A stretch of DNA of 64,000 nt from Nitrosomonas sp. (GTDB taxonomy: Bacteria; Pseudomonadota; Gammaproteobacteria; Burkholderiales; Nitrosomonadaceae). Each line of letters starts with the position of its first letter. Position 1 is the stretch's first letter. The stretch is from contig JAMXAG010000001.1 in assembly GCA_024281675.1 (NCBI GenBank), forward strand, positions 124,001 through 188,000. Reading direction: 5' to 3'. Below the pieces are notes generated by a model. That model saw nothing but the letters and a program-made list of their open reading frames with translations. It was not told the DNA's origin and did no database searches. This document shows positions 27,931-36,541 of the stretch, piece after piece. Both the position numbers and the translations under genes were made by a program.

Positions 27931-28881
27931 TTAAAAACCTACCGGCTCGCGTCGTTCGATACCATTGAGTTCATGGCGAATCCGCGAAGAGGTTTCGTAC
28001 ACTGCCTTACGCACTCGATTAATTCCTCCCAGTGGTTGATGATCAAGCGCAGCGTGCCATGGCGTAAAAGAAAAATCCTCGCAGAACTTCAGTTGCTCTG
28101 GCGTATTGAATGCTTGCGATGAAATGGTGATTTTCGCTGCGGGGATAAAAGGTGAATCTTTCTCGCTCCATTCAATGGTGGGGTCTTCAATGGGCATTTC
28201 CAATGGATGGGTGCGTAATTGCACCATAAAGTCAAAGCATGCATCACCATTGGTGAGGTGCTTTTGCATATTCTCACGCAAAAAATTGGGAGAGCTGGTG
28301 TCAACAAAAGCATCAATGGGCTTTCCGCAAGGACGAACGGAAAACTTCATGGCGGTATCACCAAAGCGATAAGGTGTTGCGCTCCAATACTGAATATCCA
28401 ATGGGTTGTCCACCTTCCGGCTGCGAATCGCGAAGGCAATCGCAAGTTCATGTAGACGGAAATTCAGCGGATTAAAACTAGGGAAAAAGAACTTGCTAAG
28501 GGCATCTTGCGAAACAGCCTTCTGAAATTCAATATAATCTGTCGCATTTCTCACGAAAAATACCGGATGATTAATCATTACAAAATCTTGTGTGCCGGAC
28601 TGACTGGATTCAATACCCATCAGTTTAATGGCCATTCCACGACCATCGCCAATTGAGTCATCCTGCACTTTTCCAGAACCATTGGAGTAACGAACCCAGG
28701 CAGGATATGTGCGTGCTTCAGCGAAGATTCCAATTTGCATTGCATCAGGTAGCGGGAGCACACGAAATTCCGCTTTCACACAACCATGCGCCTTAAAGTG
28801 GACATCGCGATGAGCGGAACCATGCTTGGCTTCAGCGCGAATATTTTCTTCCACAATCTGCACAATCTGTTGTATTGCCAT
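27931..28881 (-). CDS. Catalase-family heme protein (SrpA-like)
   Basis: 316 residues, shorter than true catalases and similar to the small catalase-related group. The distal-side motif RDVHFKAHGCVKAEF (His about residue 28) and the segment RYSNGSGKVQDDSIGDGRGMAIKLMG correspond to conserved catalase regions. QDFVMINHPVFFVRN follows as in the family. No signal peptide. The likely role is peroxide or organic peroxide handling; the reaction cannot be fixed from sequence. It lies convergent with the GGDEF remnant and head to head with the BON gene. Confidence 0.8.
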   Translation of the reverse strand: MAIQQIVQIVEENIRAEAKHGSAHRDVHFKAHGCVKAEFRVLPLPDAMQIGIFAEARTYPAWVRYSNGSGKVQDDSIGDGRGMAIKLMGIESSQSGTQDFVMINHPVFFVRNATDYIEFQKAVSQDALSKFFFPSFNPLNFRLHELAIAFAIRSRKVDNPLDIQYWSATPYRFGDTAMKFSVRPCGKPIDAFVDTSSPNFLRENMQKHLTNGDACFDFMVQLRTHPLEMPIEDPTIEWSEKDSPFIPAAKITISSQAFNTPEQLKFCEDFSFTPWHAALDHQPLGGINRVRKAVYETSSRIRHELNGIERREPVGF

Positions 28882-29057
28882 TGCTTAAAGTGTTTCAAAT
28901 TAAAGTCACTACGGTAAATGGCATAGTGCAGCTGAGCGGCATACTTGATTCCAAGGAAATTGTCGATAGGGCGATTGAGGTAGTGACCAATCAGGAGCAT
29001 GTGAGATCTGTAAAAAATGAGCTGACTTTAAAAGCAGATGTCTCGAGTGAAAAATAA
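28875..29057 (+). CDS. BON domain protein, 5'-truncated
   Basis: About 60 residues reading KVTTVNGIVQLSGILDSKEI and VTNQEHVRSVKNELTLKAD, the second half of a BON domain. No signal peptide or first strand is present and the frame opens with TTG (28875) or GTG (28890). It overlaps the start of the divergent catalase-like gene, so its original 5' end was probably removed by rearrangement. Its stop overlaps the next ATG (TAATG), suggesting that the pair once formed an operon. Confidence 0.55.
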   Translation: MPLLKVFQIKVTTVNGIVQLSGILDSKEIVDRAIEVVTNQEHVRSVKNELTLKADVSSEK

Positions 29058-30193
29058 TGGCTTGTCGCCGATGGGTCATTATATTGGGAATTCTGCTGTT
29101 TACTGCATCAATAGCGCATGCTGCGACTCAAAATGATATTTACATTGCAGGTTATGCGACGGGTGTATTAAAGCATCAGTTGATGCTGGATATTCCCACA
29201 ATGACTGTCCAGGACGGTATTATTACTTTGCCAGCAGGTAGTTTAGGTACTGCTGATCAATCGAAAGTTATGCAAGTGTTATTGGCAGTTCCTGGAGTGA
29301 ATGCAGTTAGGATATCAGAAACTGCTAGTCAGTTGCCGATGGTCAATATTTTTCCACAGCCTATCAAGCAATTTTCCGATACAACGGCAGCAACAAGTTA
29401 TCCAACAATGTTACCAACGGGATTGCTACCTTCCGGTCATTTGTTCAAACCCTTATTGGCAGATCCTCGTTGGGTACATTTCTCGGCCGCTTATCGCCAT
29501 TTCCAGAATGATAACTTTGATGGTAGAAGTATCGCTTCAGTTAGCTTCGGTGAAACGATACCGTTTTACCGCAAGAATTTTGGACAATCAATCGCACAAT
29601 GGGAAGTCGGGCTTCAGGCTGGGGTTTTTAGTGACTTTAATCTCAATGCTTCATCTTCGGATCTGGTGAATTCGGATTTTATTGCCTCAGTTTATTCAAG
29701 CATCAGGGCAAAACAATTCTCAGCCTTTGGCCGCATTTATCATCAAAGTTCCCATCTTGGCGATGAGTTTCTGCTGCGTAAGGAGAATTCTTCTTTTGAT
29801 CGCGTCAATCTCAGTTACGAAGGCATGGACCTGAGATTGTCATATGAGTTTCCTTATGGCGTGCGTCTATATGGAGGGGGAGGAGGGTTGTTTCACAAAC
29901 AGCCATCGGCACTAAAAGTTTGGATGGCGCAATATGGTGTTGAGTTTCGAAGCCCATGGCGCTTAGATTTTGCATCCATGCGCCCAATTCTTGCGGCTGA
30001 TTTCAAGAATTTCCAAGAAAACAATTGGAGTACGGATGTATCGGCCAGAGCAGGTGTTGAGTTCGAGAATTTTCAAGTACTGGGTAGGAAACTTCAGGTG
30101 CTGGTGGAATATTTTGATGGACATTCTGCTAGCGGGCAGTTTTTTAAAAACAAAGTGGAATATATTGGTGTGGGAATTCACTATCACTTCTAG
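29057..30193 (+). CDS. BON-like plus DUF1207 outer-membrane beta-barrel protein
   Basis: 378 residues with a signal peptide (ILGILLFTASIAHAA). Residues about 30-90 look BON-like (VQDGIITLPAGSLGTADQSK, then VPGVNAVRIS). The remainder resembles DUF1207 (PF06727): ADPRWVHFSAAYRHF, ASVSFGETIPFYR, alternating strands and a final aromatic F (GVGIHYHF) as expected for a barrel. Function unknown. It is coupled to the BON fragment by a TAATG overlap. Confidence 0.75.
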   Translation: MACRRWVIILGILLFTASIAHAATQNDIYIAGYATGVLKHQLMLDIPTMTVQDGIITLPAGSLGTADQSKVMQVLLAVPGVNAVRISETASQLPMVNIFPQPIKQFSDTTAATSYPTMLPTGLLPSGHLFKPLLADPRWVHFSAAYRHFQNDNFDGRSIASVSFGETIPFYRKNFGQSIAQWEVGLQAGVFSDFNLNASSSDLVNSDFIASVYSSIRAKQFSAFGRIYHQSSHLGDEFLLRKENSSFDRVNLSYEGMDLRLSYEFPYGVRLYGGGGGLFHKQPSALKVWMAQYGVEFRSPWRLDFASMRPILAADFKNFQENNWSTDVSARAGVEFENFQVLGRKLQVLVEYFDGHSASGQFFKNKVEYIGVGIHYHF

Positions 30194-30255
30194 TCAGGAA
30201 CGGATGCAGAGGTTGGAAAGAGAGCCTAGGTGCTCTGTAATTTTATCTCCGGAAA

Positions 30256-30509
30256 TACCGGGACGATTCAAATTGCTTCGATAATGCTGCTATCGAAAGT
30301 TTCTTCGGCACACTGAAAGGGGAATTTTTTCGCCTCACCGAATTCGATAGCATTGAGCAGCTTGACGCAGGAGTGCATGACTACATTCATTATTACAACC
30401 ATGAGCGGATAAAGCTCAAACTGAACGGGCTGAGTCCGGTAGACTATAGGTCACAGTTTGCAACGCAGTCAGATATTTTGTACACGTTCAACTTCTGGGG
30501 GACAGTTCA
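30256..30509 (+). pseudogene. IS3-family transposase OrfB, C-terminal remnant
   Basis: A frame reads CFDNAAIESFFGTLKGEFFR and then YNHERIKLKLNGLSPVDY, the end of the IS3/IS51-type integrase core including its last catalytic Glu. It then reaches the right end AACTTCTGGGGGACAGTTCA (30490-30509), typical of IS51-type terminal repeats. The 5' two thirds of the element are missing. It interrupts a cytochrome c gene. Confidence 0.8.
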
Positions 30510-30512
30510 ATA

Positions 30513-30704
30513 CCGGGGCGATTCAGGGCTGGTTCCGTTGGCCCACGTTTGGCAGGGCAACACGAAAAATATCTCATTGCACAGTTTAAGTTGATTCGTG
30601 ACGATAAACGTACGTCAGGACTTTCAAGCATGATGTCGCCGGCTGTAAAAAATGTAAGTGACGAAGACATTAGCGCGATAGCGGCTTATTTGTCTGGATT
30701 ATAA
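30513..30704 (+). pseudogene. Class I cytochrome c, C-terminal stump
   Basis: Directly after the IS3 end, a frame reads AGSVGPRLAGQHEKYLIAQF and MMSPAVKNVSDEDISAIAAY to a stop at 30702-30704. This is the C-terminal half of a c4/c5-like cytochrome, including the methionine-ligand region (MMSP). The CxxCH heme site is absent, and no matching N-terminal half was found in the window. IS3 insertion or deletion removed it. Confidence 0.7.
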
Positions 30705-30900
30705 ATTTCCATTACAGAAAATTTCAGCAGTGTCGCAATGGCCCATATTGAATCTCCAATCACTGTGTTTGACAATTGAGCCAGCTTTCAGTACATTCAA
30801 AATTTATGAAAAAGGTGGTTTTCTCCCCTATACTTCCTATGCTCCGAGAACTGTCGCACGTGCTGTATGGCGTCGATAAGGCGATCACATTCCAAGAACT

Positions 30901-32205
30901 ATGGACTCCAGCGCGAAAATTCAACCGACAAAAGGGTGTGTGCTTGTTGTTGACGGCGAGCCTGTCAATTTAAAGCTTATGGAGCTGGTGCTCACGCAGC
31001 AAAATTTTACCGTCAGCATTGCGGAAAATGAAATCGAGGCGATCAGCTTAGTCACAAAAAATAAATATGATGTCATTGTATTGGACATCGTGATGCCCGA
31101 AACCGAGGACTATCAGGTGTTGAAAGCAGTGAAGAAGAACGAAGCGAGCAAGGCTACGCCAGTCGTTGTGTGTTCCGAGTTAAAGGATAAGCAGACGGTG
31201 ACGAATTGCATCAAGCTTGGGGTTGCCGAGTACATCGTCAAACCCTTTGATCCGGAGAAGCTTTTATTGTATGTGGAGAGAGTAATTTCCGCATCGAAAA
31301 GCGTACCGGGGAATCTTTCCTCGCCTGAGAAAACGGGGGTTGCGCAACCAGCATCGGCACCCACTAACAGAAAAGACGCGCTGATGCTATTGGCGGAAAA
31401 GTTAGAAAACGATGAGCTGGAGTTTCCGGCAATGCCGGAAGTGGGCTTTAAAATTGTGCATATGATGCAAGATGATTCGACCTCCATTAACAAAATTGCC
31501 AAGCTTATCGAGAAAGAGCCGGGTATTTCAGCGAAGATTATCAAGGCGGGAAATTCTAGTTTATTCGCCGGTGGTAATCCAGCGATGACTCCTCGCGACG
31601 CTATTGTTCGCATCGGCGTAAAACAATCGATGAATTATGTGTTATTAATCACAAACTCCAGAATGTACGATGACGAGTCTGTCGGCCACAAGGAATTACG
31701 TACGAAATTGTGGCGTCACTCCGTCTTGGTGGCAATCGCTTCGCGTATAACTGGGTCAATGATTGGTTACTCCGCAGTCGATAGTTTGTTCGCATTCGGG
31801 TTATTGCACGACATCGGCAAGATATTGCTCATTAGCGTGTTCAGTCAGCTTCCGAAAGATGTATGCGAAGAAAATATTCACACATTGACACAAACACTGC
31901 AGGAACTTCACACACAATTCGGCGCGAAACTATTGGAGAAATGGAAGTTTCCGCACGAATTCGTTGCGATGTCGAAGGATCACCATGAGCACCCAGTCAA
32001 AGGAAAGTTACTGGACTCCGTTATTATCGTCGGTTTCGCTAACTTGTTTGCTCTCGAGATGGAGGGAGATTTCACGGAAGAAAGTGTTGCCAACGTTATG
32101 AGGCTGCCTCATGCCAACGTGCTAAAACTTGAGGCTCCAGTAATCAAGAAAATGGCTGAACAAATCCTTAATGAATTGGATGAGGTAGAGAAAATATTAG
32201 CGTAA
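30901..32205 (+). CDS. Response regulator with receiver and HDOD domains
   Basis: 434 residues. The receiver domain (about 12-130) has the phospho-acceptor Asp62 (IVLDIVMP) and the conserved Lys (VKPF). The acidic pair reads D18-G19, where most receivers have Asp-Asp, so Mg binding may be altered. An HDOD domain (about 165-390) follows, with LLHDIGK near residue 305. HDOD proteins act in signalling and motility regulation without proven hydrolase activity. There is no good ribosome site before the ATG. It lies 196 bases after the cytochrome stump. Confidence 0.85.
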   Translation: MDSSAKIQPTKGCVLVVDGEPVNLKLMELVLTQQNFTVSIAENEIEAISLVTKNKYDVIVLDIVMPETEDYQVLKAVKKNEASKATPVVVCSELKDKQTVTNCIKLGVAEYIVKPFDPEKLLLYVERVISASKSVPGNLSSPEKTGVAQPASAPTNRKDALMLLAEKLENDELEFPAMPEVGFKIVHMMQDDSTSINKIAKLIEKEPGISAKIIKAGNSSLFAGGNPAMTPRDAIVRIGVKQSMNYVLLITNSRMYDDESVGHKELRTKLWRHSVLVAIASRITGSMIGYSAVDSLFAFGLLHDIGKILLISVFSQLPKDVCEENIHTLTQTLQELHTQFGAKLLEKWKFPHEFVAMSKDHHEHPVKGKLLDSVIIVGFANLFALEMEGDFTEESVANVMRLPHANVLKLEAPVIKKMAEQILNELDEVEKILA

Positions 32206-32478
32206 TATCCATCTTTTTGTTGCGATTTCGTAACGCACTCTCGCCCTTTTTCTTGTATCTGCTAAAGTGTATAAGTAACGATTAAGCGCCAAGCATTTAT
32301 TATCGATGCGGTTATTTTGCGTTAGCCGTTGTTTTCCGCGCAGATGAAAGTTGAATCTGGCCACTAGGCTCATTGATCTTGATGCAATTGGCGATCTTTA
32401 TGCCGGAATTTCTGGGCGATTGGGTCGATCCGTATCGTCATATCATAATCAATCTCGTTTGATTTTTAGTGGCAAGAC
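32206..32478. other. Intergenic region, no gene recognised
   Basis: About 270 bases after the receiver-HDOD gene. Short frames exist, but no protein family, repeat or hairpin terminator was recognised. Confidence 0.4.
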
Positions 32479-32496
32479 AGGTTGTGCAGGAGTCTT
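32479..32496 (-). mobile_element. Isolated IS5-family terminal repeat
   Basis: AGGTTGTGCAGGAGTCTT equals the transposase-start-side end of the two IS5-family copies (11889 end reversed; 52026-52043). No transposase accompanies it. It abuts the 45-bp duplicated segment that follows. Confidence 0.75.
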
Positions 32497-32541
32497 CTTG
32501 TAAATGATCACCAGGAACACCACGTTGAGGTGAACATAAGC
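32497..32541 (+). repeat. 45-bp exact copy of the 3' end of the glucan synthase gene
   Basis: The 45 bases beginning CTTGTAAATGATCACCAGGA are identical to 23382-23426, the last 15 codons before the stop of the cyclic glucan synthase-like gene. Here TAG is replaced by CAG. The copy is sandwiched between an IS5 end and IS3-like sequence. Confidence 0.95.
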
Positions 32542-32542
32542 C

Positions 32543-32574
32543 AGGTCAAAGTTTGCAGCGCAGTCAGCTATTTT
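32543..32574 (+). mobile_element. IS3 OrfB-like sequence scrap
   Basis: AGGTCAAAGTTTGCAGCGCA onward matches AGGTCACAGTTTGCAACGCA at 30448 in the IS3 OrfB remnant over about 30 bases with a few differences. Too short for more than a homology call. Confidence 0.45.
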
Positions 32575-32752
32575 TCAAGCGTCCAACAAATGACAGAAGA
32601 AAATCAGATGTCTTTTGCAAAACAATTTTATGCGCTGGTAGAATAAATCCGCCTAGTTTAAGGGGATGGGATGGCATGTTAGCTCATCCGAGGTATGCGT
32701 TTTTGCGATTAATGCGATAGAACCTGATCTTGGATTGCTGCGGAATCAGATG

Positions 32753-32829
32753 TGGTAGGCGCGATTGGACTCGAACCAACGACCCCCACCATGTCAAGGT
32801 GGTGCTCTAACCAACTGAGCTACGCGCCT
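32753..32829 (-). tRNA. tRNA-Val (anticodon GAC)
   Basis: A complete 77-base cloverleaf on the minus strand: acceptor AGGCGCG/CGCGCCT, D arm GCTC...GAGC, anticodon stem CCACC/GGTGG with loop TTGACAT giving GAC (Val), T arm with TTCGAGT, and encoded CCA. It closes the IS-rich accessory region on its right side. Confidence 0.96.
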
Positions 32830-32938
32830 GGGAATGGGGGATTCTAACTGAAACGTTCTGCTGGTACAAACAATTCTTCTTTATCGAAATGTTAATGCGC
32901 CTCTGCTGTTAATATTATATCGCGTTTCAAACAGAGCC

Positions 32939-33724
32939 TTATTTTAAACACTCTACATTATTACGCAAACTGCGTCGTGCATAATAAGCAAAGCTTACTG
33001 CGCAACGCTGTCCACGCAAAATCCAATCATGCGCTTCTTGCCCTAATTCAGGATCTAGGGGTTGAATCTTTCCGACAGCCATGGCTAATAGTTGCATTCG
33101 GGCAGCTCTTTCAAAAGCGAGCGCTAATATACACGCTTCTTCAATGCTCGAGGACGCAATCAATAATCCATGATGTGCAAGCAACAGCGCTTTTTTATGG
33201 CCAATCGCTTGAGAAATTAATTCTCCTTCATTATTTCCGACAGGAACACCCGGCCAGACAGGTAAAAAAGCAACATCATCATAAAGCACACAATTATCCA
33301 TGTGTGAGATTTCTAAGGGAATTTCTAGCATGCTAAACGCTGCGACATGAATTGCATGCGTGTGTATGATGCACTGTACATCAGGTCTGGCGTGATATAA
33401 CCATGAATGGAAACGGTTGGCTGGATTAGCCATGCCATTTCCCTCAATGACTTCCAGATCTTCGTTGACAAGTAATAAATTGCTCGCACAAATTTCGTCA
33501 AACCCCAAACCCAAGCGTTGCGTCAGGTAAGTGCCTGGTATTTCACCGCGAGCGGTAATTTGTCCAGCCAATCCGGAATCATGGCCGTTGTCAAACAAAA
33601 TACGGCAAGCTAGTGCTAGTTTCTGCGCTTGGCTATAGTATGTGCTTTGCAGATGTACATCCATTTGTGCAAATGATTGCTGTATTAATTCATCTTTGCT
33701 TAAACTAAAGGTTTTATTTTCCAT
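32939..33724 (-). CDS. Class II aldolase/adducin family protein
   Basis: 261 residues, the usual size. Zinc ligands appear in IIHTHAIH (about residue 118) and LAHHGLL (about residue 182), and GHDSGLAGQITARG near the N-terminus corresponds to the phosphate-binding loop. Family members act as fuculose- or ribulose-phosphate aldolases/epimerases or as decarboxylases; the substrate is not evident. Soluble. It is transcribed in the same direction as hslR but starts 71 bases after that gene's stop. Confidence 0.86.
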   Translation of the reverse strand: MENKTFSLSKDELIQQSFAQMDVHLQSTYYSQAQKLALACRILFDNGHDSGLAGQITARGEIPGTYLTQRLGLGFDEICASNLLLVNEDLEVIEGNGMANPANRFHSWLYHARPDVQCIIHTHAIHVAAFSMLEIPLEISHMDNCVLYDDVAFLPVWPGVPVGNNEGELISQAIGHKKALLLAHHGLLIASSSIEEACILALAFERAARMQLLAMAVGKIQPLDPELGQEAHDWILRGQRCAVSFAYYARRSLRNNVECLK

Positions 33725-33795
33725 TTTATAGTCAAGTTTTATATTAAAAGTGAGGTTTGTCTGAATAATTGCATTCCTTGTCGGATTTGCATACT

Positions 33796-34200
33796 TTAAT
33801 TGTCTTCTTGATTCGTAAAAAAACGTTCTATGTCACGCCGATCACGTTTAGTGGGGCGCCCTTTGTTATAAAATAGCGGTGGCTGTGCTTTTAAACGAGC
33901 CGACAATAATTCTCTTTGTTCACGACTTGCATCTGTTTCGCGATAGAGTTTCTGGGCTTCTGTTGCAGATTCTCGCTTGTTGGTTAACCCTAGTACTTTA
34001 ATTTCATAGGAATAATTCCCAATACGTACTGTCAGGATATCGTCTAACGAGATTTGCTTGGCTGGTTTAATTCGATTTCCGTTGAGCGTGACGCGCCCAC
34101 GCTCAACTGCTTCCGATGCGAGTGAACGCGTTTTAAAAAAGCGTGCGACCCAAAGCCATTTATCAATGCGTTGTTTTTCTATATCGTTACCAACTTGCAT
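33796..34200 (-). CDS. hslR: Heat-shock protein 15, S4 RNA-binding protein
   Basis: 134 residues. The S4 domain starts IDKWLWVARFFKTRSLASEA and contains the VTLNGNRIKPAKQ core. The basic C-terminal tail ends with GRPTKRDRRDIERF, typical of Hsp15. In Escherichia coli Hsp15 binds free 50S subunits carrying nascent chains and rescues stalled translation. It follows the hydrolase-OsmC gene by 10 bases and is probably co-transcribed with it. Confidence 0.92.
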   Translation of the reverse strand: MQVGNDIEKQRIDKWLWVARFFKTRSLASEAVERGRVTLNGNRIKPAKQISLDDILTVRIGNYSYEIKVLGLTNKRESATEAQKLYRETDASREQRELLSARLKAQPPLFYNKGRPTKRDRRDIERFFTNQEDN

Positions 34201-34210
34201 TTTTGTGTGA

Positions 34211-35440
34211 TTAGTCGGTTAACTCAGTATTAATTTGAATTTTGCTTTGTAATGTTTTGTGTACCGGACAGCGATTGGCAATCTCCAGTAACCGCTCACG
34301 CTGTTGCTGATCCAATTCACCTTTTAGTGTTATTTTCCGCGTGATCACATCGATCGTGATCGCAGCTTTATCACAATTGGTACAATCTTCAGCGTGTACA
34401 CGATCATGGCTAAGCTCAACCTGGATATCTTGAAGATCTATTTTTTTGTGATTGGCATACATGCGCAAAGTCATCGATGTACAACTTCCTAATGCAGCCA
34501 ACAATAATTCATACGGATTCAATCCTAAATCAGATCCTCCCATTGCTACGGGTTCGTCACTGATTAATCGATGTTGTTGCGTTAAGATTTCACGAGTGAA
34601 TTTTTTATCGCGTTCGTGAATAACTACAGTTCCCGGTTCAATTACAGTGGCTGTTGAGTTTTCTGACTTAGTATCAGCCGATTTTGTCAGATAGCGACTA
34701 GCCCATGAAGCTAAAACGATTGCAACATAATTCGAATCTTCTGACCGAGTAAGCAAATGGTCGGCTTGATCGAGCGATACGAAGCTCTTGGGGTGTTTTG
34801 CTGCATTATAAATTCTCGCAGCTTCATCAATGGAAACCACGTTATCCAGTGGTGCATGGAATATCAATAAGGCTTTTCTAAGTTTCTCGATATGTGCTAC
34901 AGAGTTATAATTTTCTAGATCCACAAAAAATTGATGGCGAATTTTAAAATGCTGTTCACCAAGTTTTACCTGAATTGAGGCTTGTTCTTTTAATTTTTCA
35001 TAGGCATCAGGAAAAATATGCTGAATGTGCTGAGCGGTTGCTGGGGCACCAATAGTGGATACTGCTTTGACAGTTGGGAGTTTTTGAGCAACGGCCAGTA
35101 CCGCTGCGCCGCCAAGGCTATGTCCAATCAGCAATTCTGGGGCTGCGTAGTGTTGTTCAAGGTAGTTAGCAGCGGCTATTAAATCTTCCAGATTGGAAGA
35201 AAAATTAGTATTCGAAAAATCCCCTTCGCTGCTGCCTATTCCGGTGAAATCAAAACGCAGAACCGCTATTCCCTGATCTGCCAAGGCGCTAGCAATTCTT
35301 GCTGCAGCTAAGCTATTTTTAGAGCATGTGAAGCAATGGGCAAACAGCGCGTATGATTGGGCGTTACCCGAAGGTGTTTCCAATAAACCTGATAGGAATT
35401 CACCTTGTGAGTTCTTAAATTCCACTTTGATTATCGGCAT
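34211..35440 (-). CDS. Bifunctional alpha/beta hydrolase and OsmC family protein
   Basis: About 409 residues. The N-terminal part (about 1-250) is an alpha/beta hydrolase with nucleophile elbow GHSLGG and FDFTGIGSSEG. The C-terminal part (about 280-405) is an OsmC/Ohr fold with LGSCTSMT and CPVHKTL carrying the two reactive cysteines of the peroxidase family. The ATG at 35440 (MPIIKVEF) is preferred; the frame before it has only a TTG. Probably a cytoplasmic thiol peroxidase with an attached esterase activity. Confidence 0.88.
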   Translation of the reverse strand: MPIIKVEFKNSQGEFLSGLLETPSGNAQSYALFAHCFTCSKNSLAAARIASALADQGIAVLRFDFTGIGSSEGDFSNTNFSSNLEDLIAAANYLEQHYAAPELLIGHSLGGAAVLAVAQKLPTVKAVSTIGAPATAQHIQHIFPDAYEKLKEQASIQVKLGEQHFKIRHQFFVDLENYNSVAHIEKLRKALLIFHAPLDNVVSIDEAARIYNAAKHPKSFVSLDQADHLLTRSEDSNYVAIVLASWASRYLTKSADTKSENSTATVIEPGTVVIHERDKKFTREILTQQHRLISDEPVAMGGSDLGLNPYELLLAALGSCTSMTLRMYANHKKIDLQDIQVELSHDRVHAEDCTNCDKAAITIDVITRKITLKGELDQQQRERLLEIANRCPVHKTLQSKIQINTELTD

Positions 35441-35627
35441 GGCTGATTGGTTTGCTTGCAAAGTAAACAGTATATCAAACAAAGACGTGGAGAAAGATTG
35501 CGGATGACAGTTTCTAGGCTAATCTTTTTAGCCAGCAAGGCGTGCGATTGGGTACTTAACTACAAAGAATTACGTCTGTTGCAAAGTTGGATGATATCTA
35601 ATGTGAGATGCTGCATCAGCGGCGTGG

Positions 35628-36104
35628 TTACTCTGAAACCGCATACCGGATCGAGTGGCCCCAGATAAGATCGTTTTTAATATTTTGATTGGAATATAAA
35701 TAGATGTCTTTCTTAAAATATCTTGCTTGATGAGGCGGTACTGTAATGTACAGACTTTCTTGTTGCTCTGAAACAATCAAGCAGTCAGTTTGGTCGATAT
35801 TGCATTCTTGTGTTGTAACGGTCAGTATGATGCTCTTTAAAGTGTGTTCTTCAGAGTTATTGATGATTCGGCCTGTCATTTGGAATTCGTGATCCGTGTC
35901 CAAAGGTTTGAATTCCATATTTTGTAGAGTCAGCTCTGAAGGAAGAATGCTGCTTTTTGATTTGTTTCTCTCATACTCTTGATATTGCCATAACGATACA
36001 CCCAGGATTGATGCTATTAAAATGAATATTACTGCAAATTTCCTGAAACGGGGCGAGAGTACGATGAGAGCTAGAATCGTGATGCCTAAAATCCACTTGA
36101 TCAT
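35628..36104 (-). CDS. Hypothetical membrane-anchored protein
   Basis: 158 residues. Two hydrophobic segments lie in the first 45 residues (WILGITILALIVLS; FAVIFILIASILGVSL), then a soluble beta-rich domain. LQNMEFKPL...FQMTGRIINNSEEHTLKSI resembles extracytoplasmic FxLYD-type domains, where a short conserved core sits in an immunoglobulin-like fold. Function unknown. It lies upstream of the hydrolase-OsmC gene in the same direction, with 187 bases between them. Confidence 0.6.
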   Translation of the reverse strand: MIKWILGITILALIVLSPRFRKFAVIFILIASILGVSLWQYQEYERNKSKSSILPSELTLQNMEFKPLDTDHEFQMTGRIINNSEEHTLKSIILTVTTQECNIDQTDCLIVSEQQESLYITVPPHQARYFKKDIYLYSNQNIKNDLIWGHSIRYAVSE

Positions 36105-36541
36105 AAGTAAGAATTTTTCCGCAGATTATTTATATAGTTTATGAATTGCTGTCATGAAAATGTGGCTTTTATGAAGAGCTGTATCCTTCAAAAGAATATC
36201 TGGCTCATTTTAACCTAGAAATCCATGCTGGACGAGGTGTGGTATGATTTTTAGGGAACACAGCAAGATGTAGCGACACGAAGTGGTTATTTTATTTCAA
36301 GAAGTTACAACACTGTAAGGTGCTCTAAAAAATCGTGTAATTTGATTCGTAGCAAAAGTACTCAGCCGAAGGCTAGATTCTGTATCGCTTTAATGGCACC
36401 TGTTAAATGCCCACCTGTGCGGCGAACAACTGAGGCTTTAGGGTTAATTTGCATAATTTTTGACTATTATAGTTAAGAAATTTAAGGTGATGTGTTATAA
36501 ACCATTTGTTGCAGAAAACCTTAGGAAGGCTCTGACAAATT
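36105..36541. other. Intergenic region upstream of the hybrid histidine kinase
   Basis: About 440 bases. A short perfect hairpin AGCCGAAGGCT lies near 36364, but no RNA family could be matched on either strand. The promoters of the divergent genes on both sides must lie here. Confidence 0.4.

Noticed and set aside
32753-32829. tRNA read as Asp because GTC appears on the plus strand.
   Set aside because: On the coding (minus) strand the anticodon loop is TTGACAT, giving GAC for valine.
36340-36460. Structured-looking intergenic sequence (hairpin AGCCGAAGGCT, then CACCTGTGCGGCGAACAACTG) considered as 6S-like or other ncRNA.
   Set aside because: Neither strand contains the complementary closing stem at the right distance, and no conserved RNA core was recognised; a covariance-model search would be needed.
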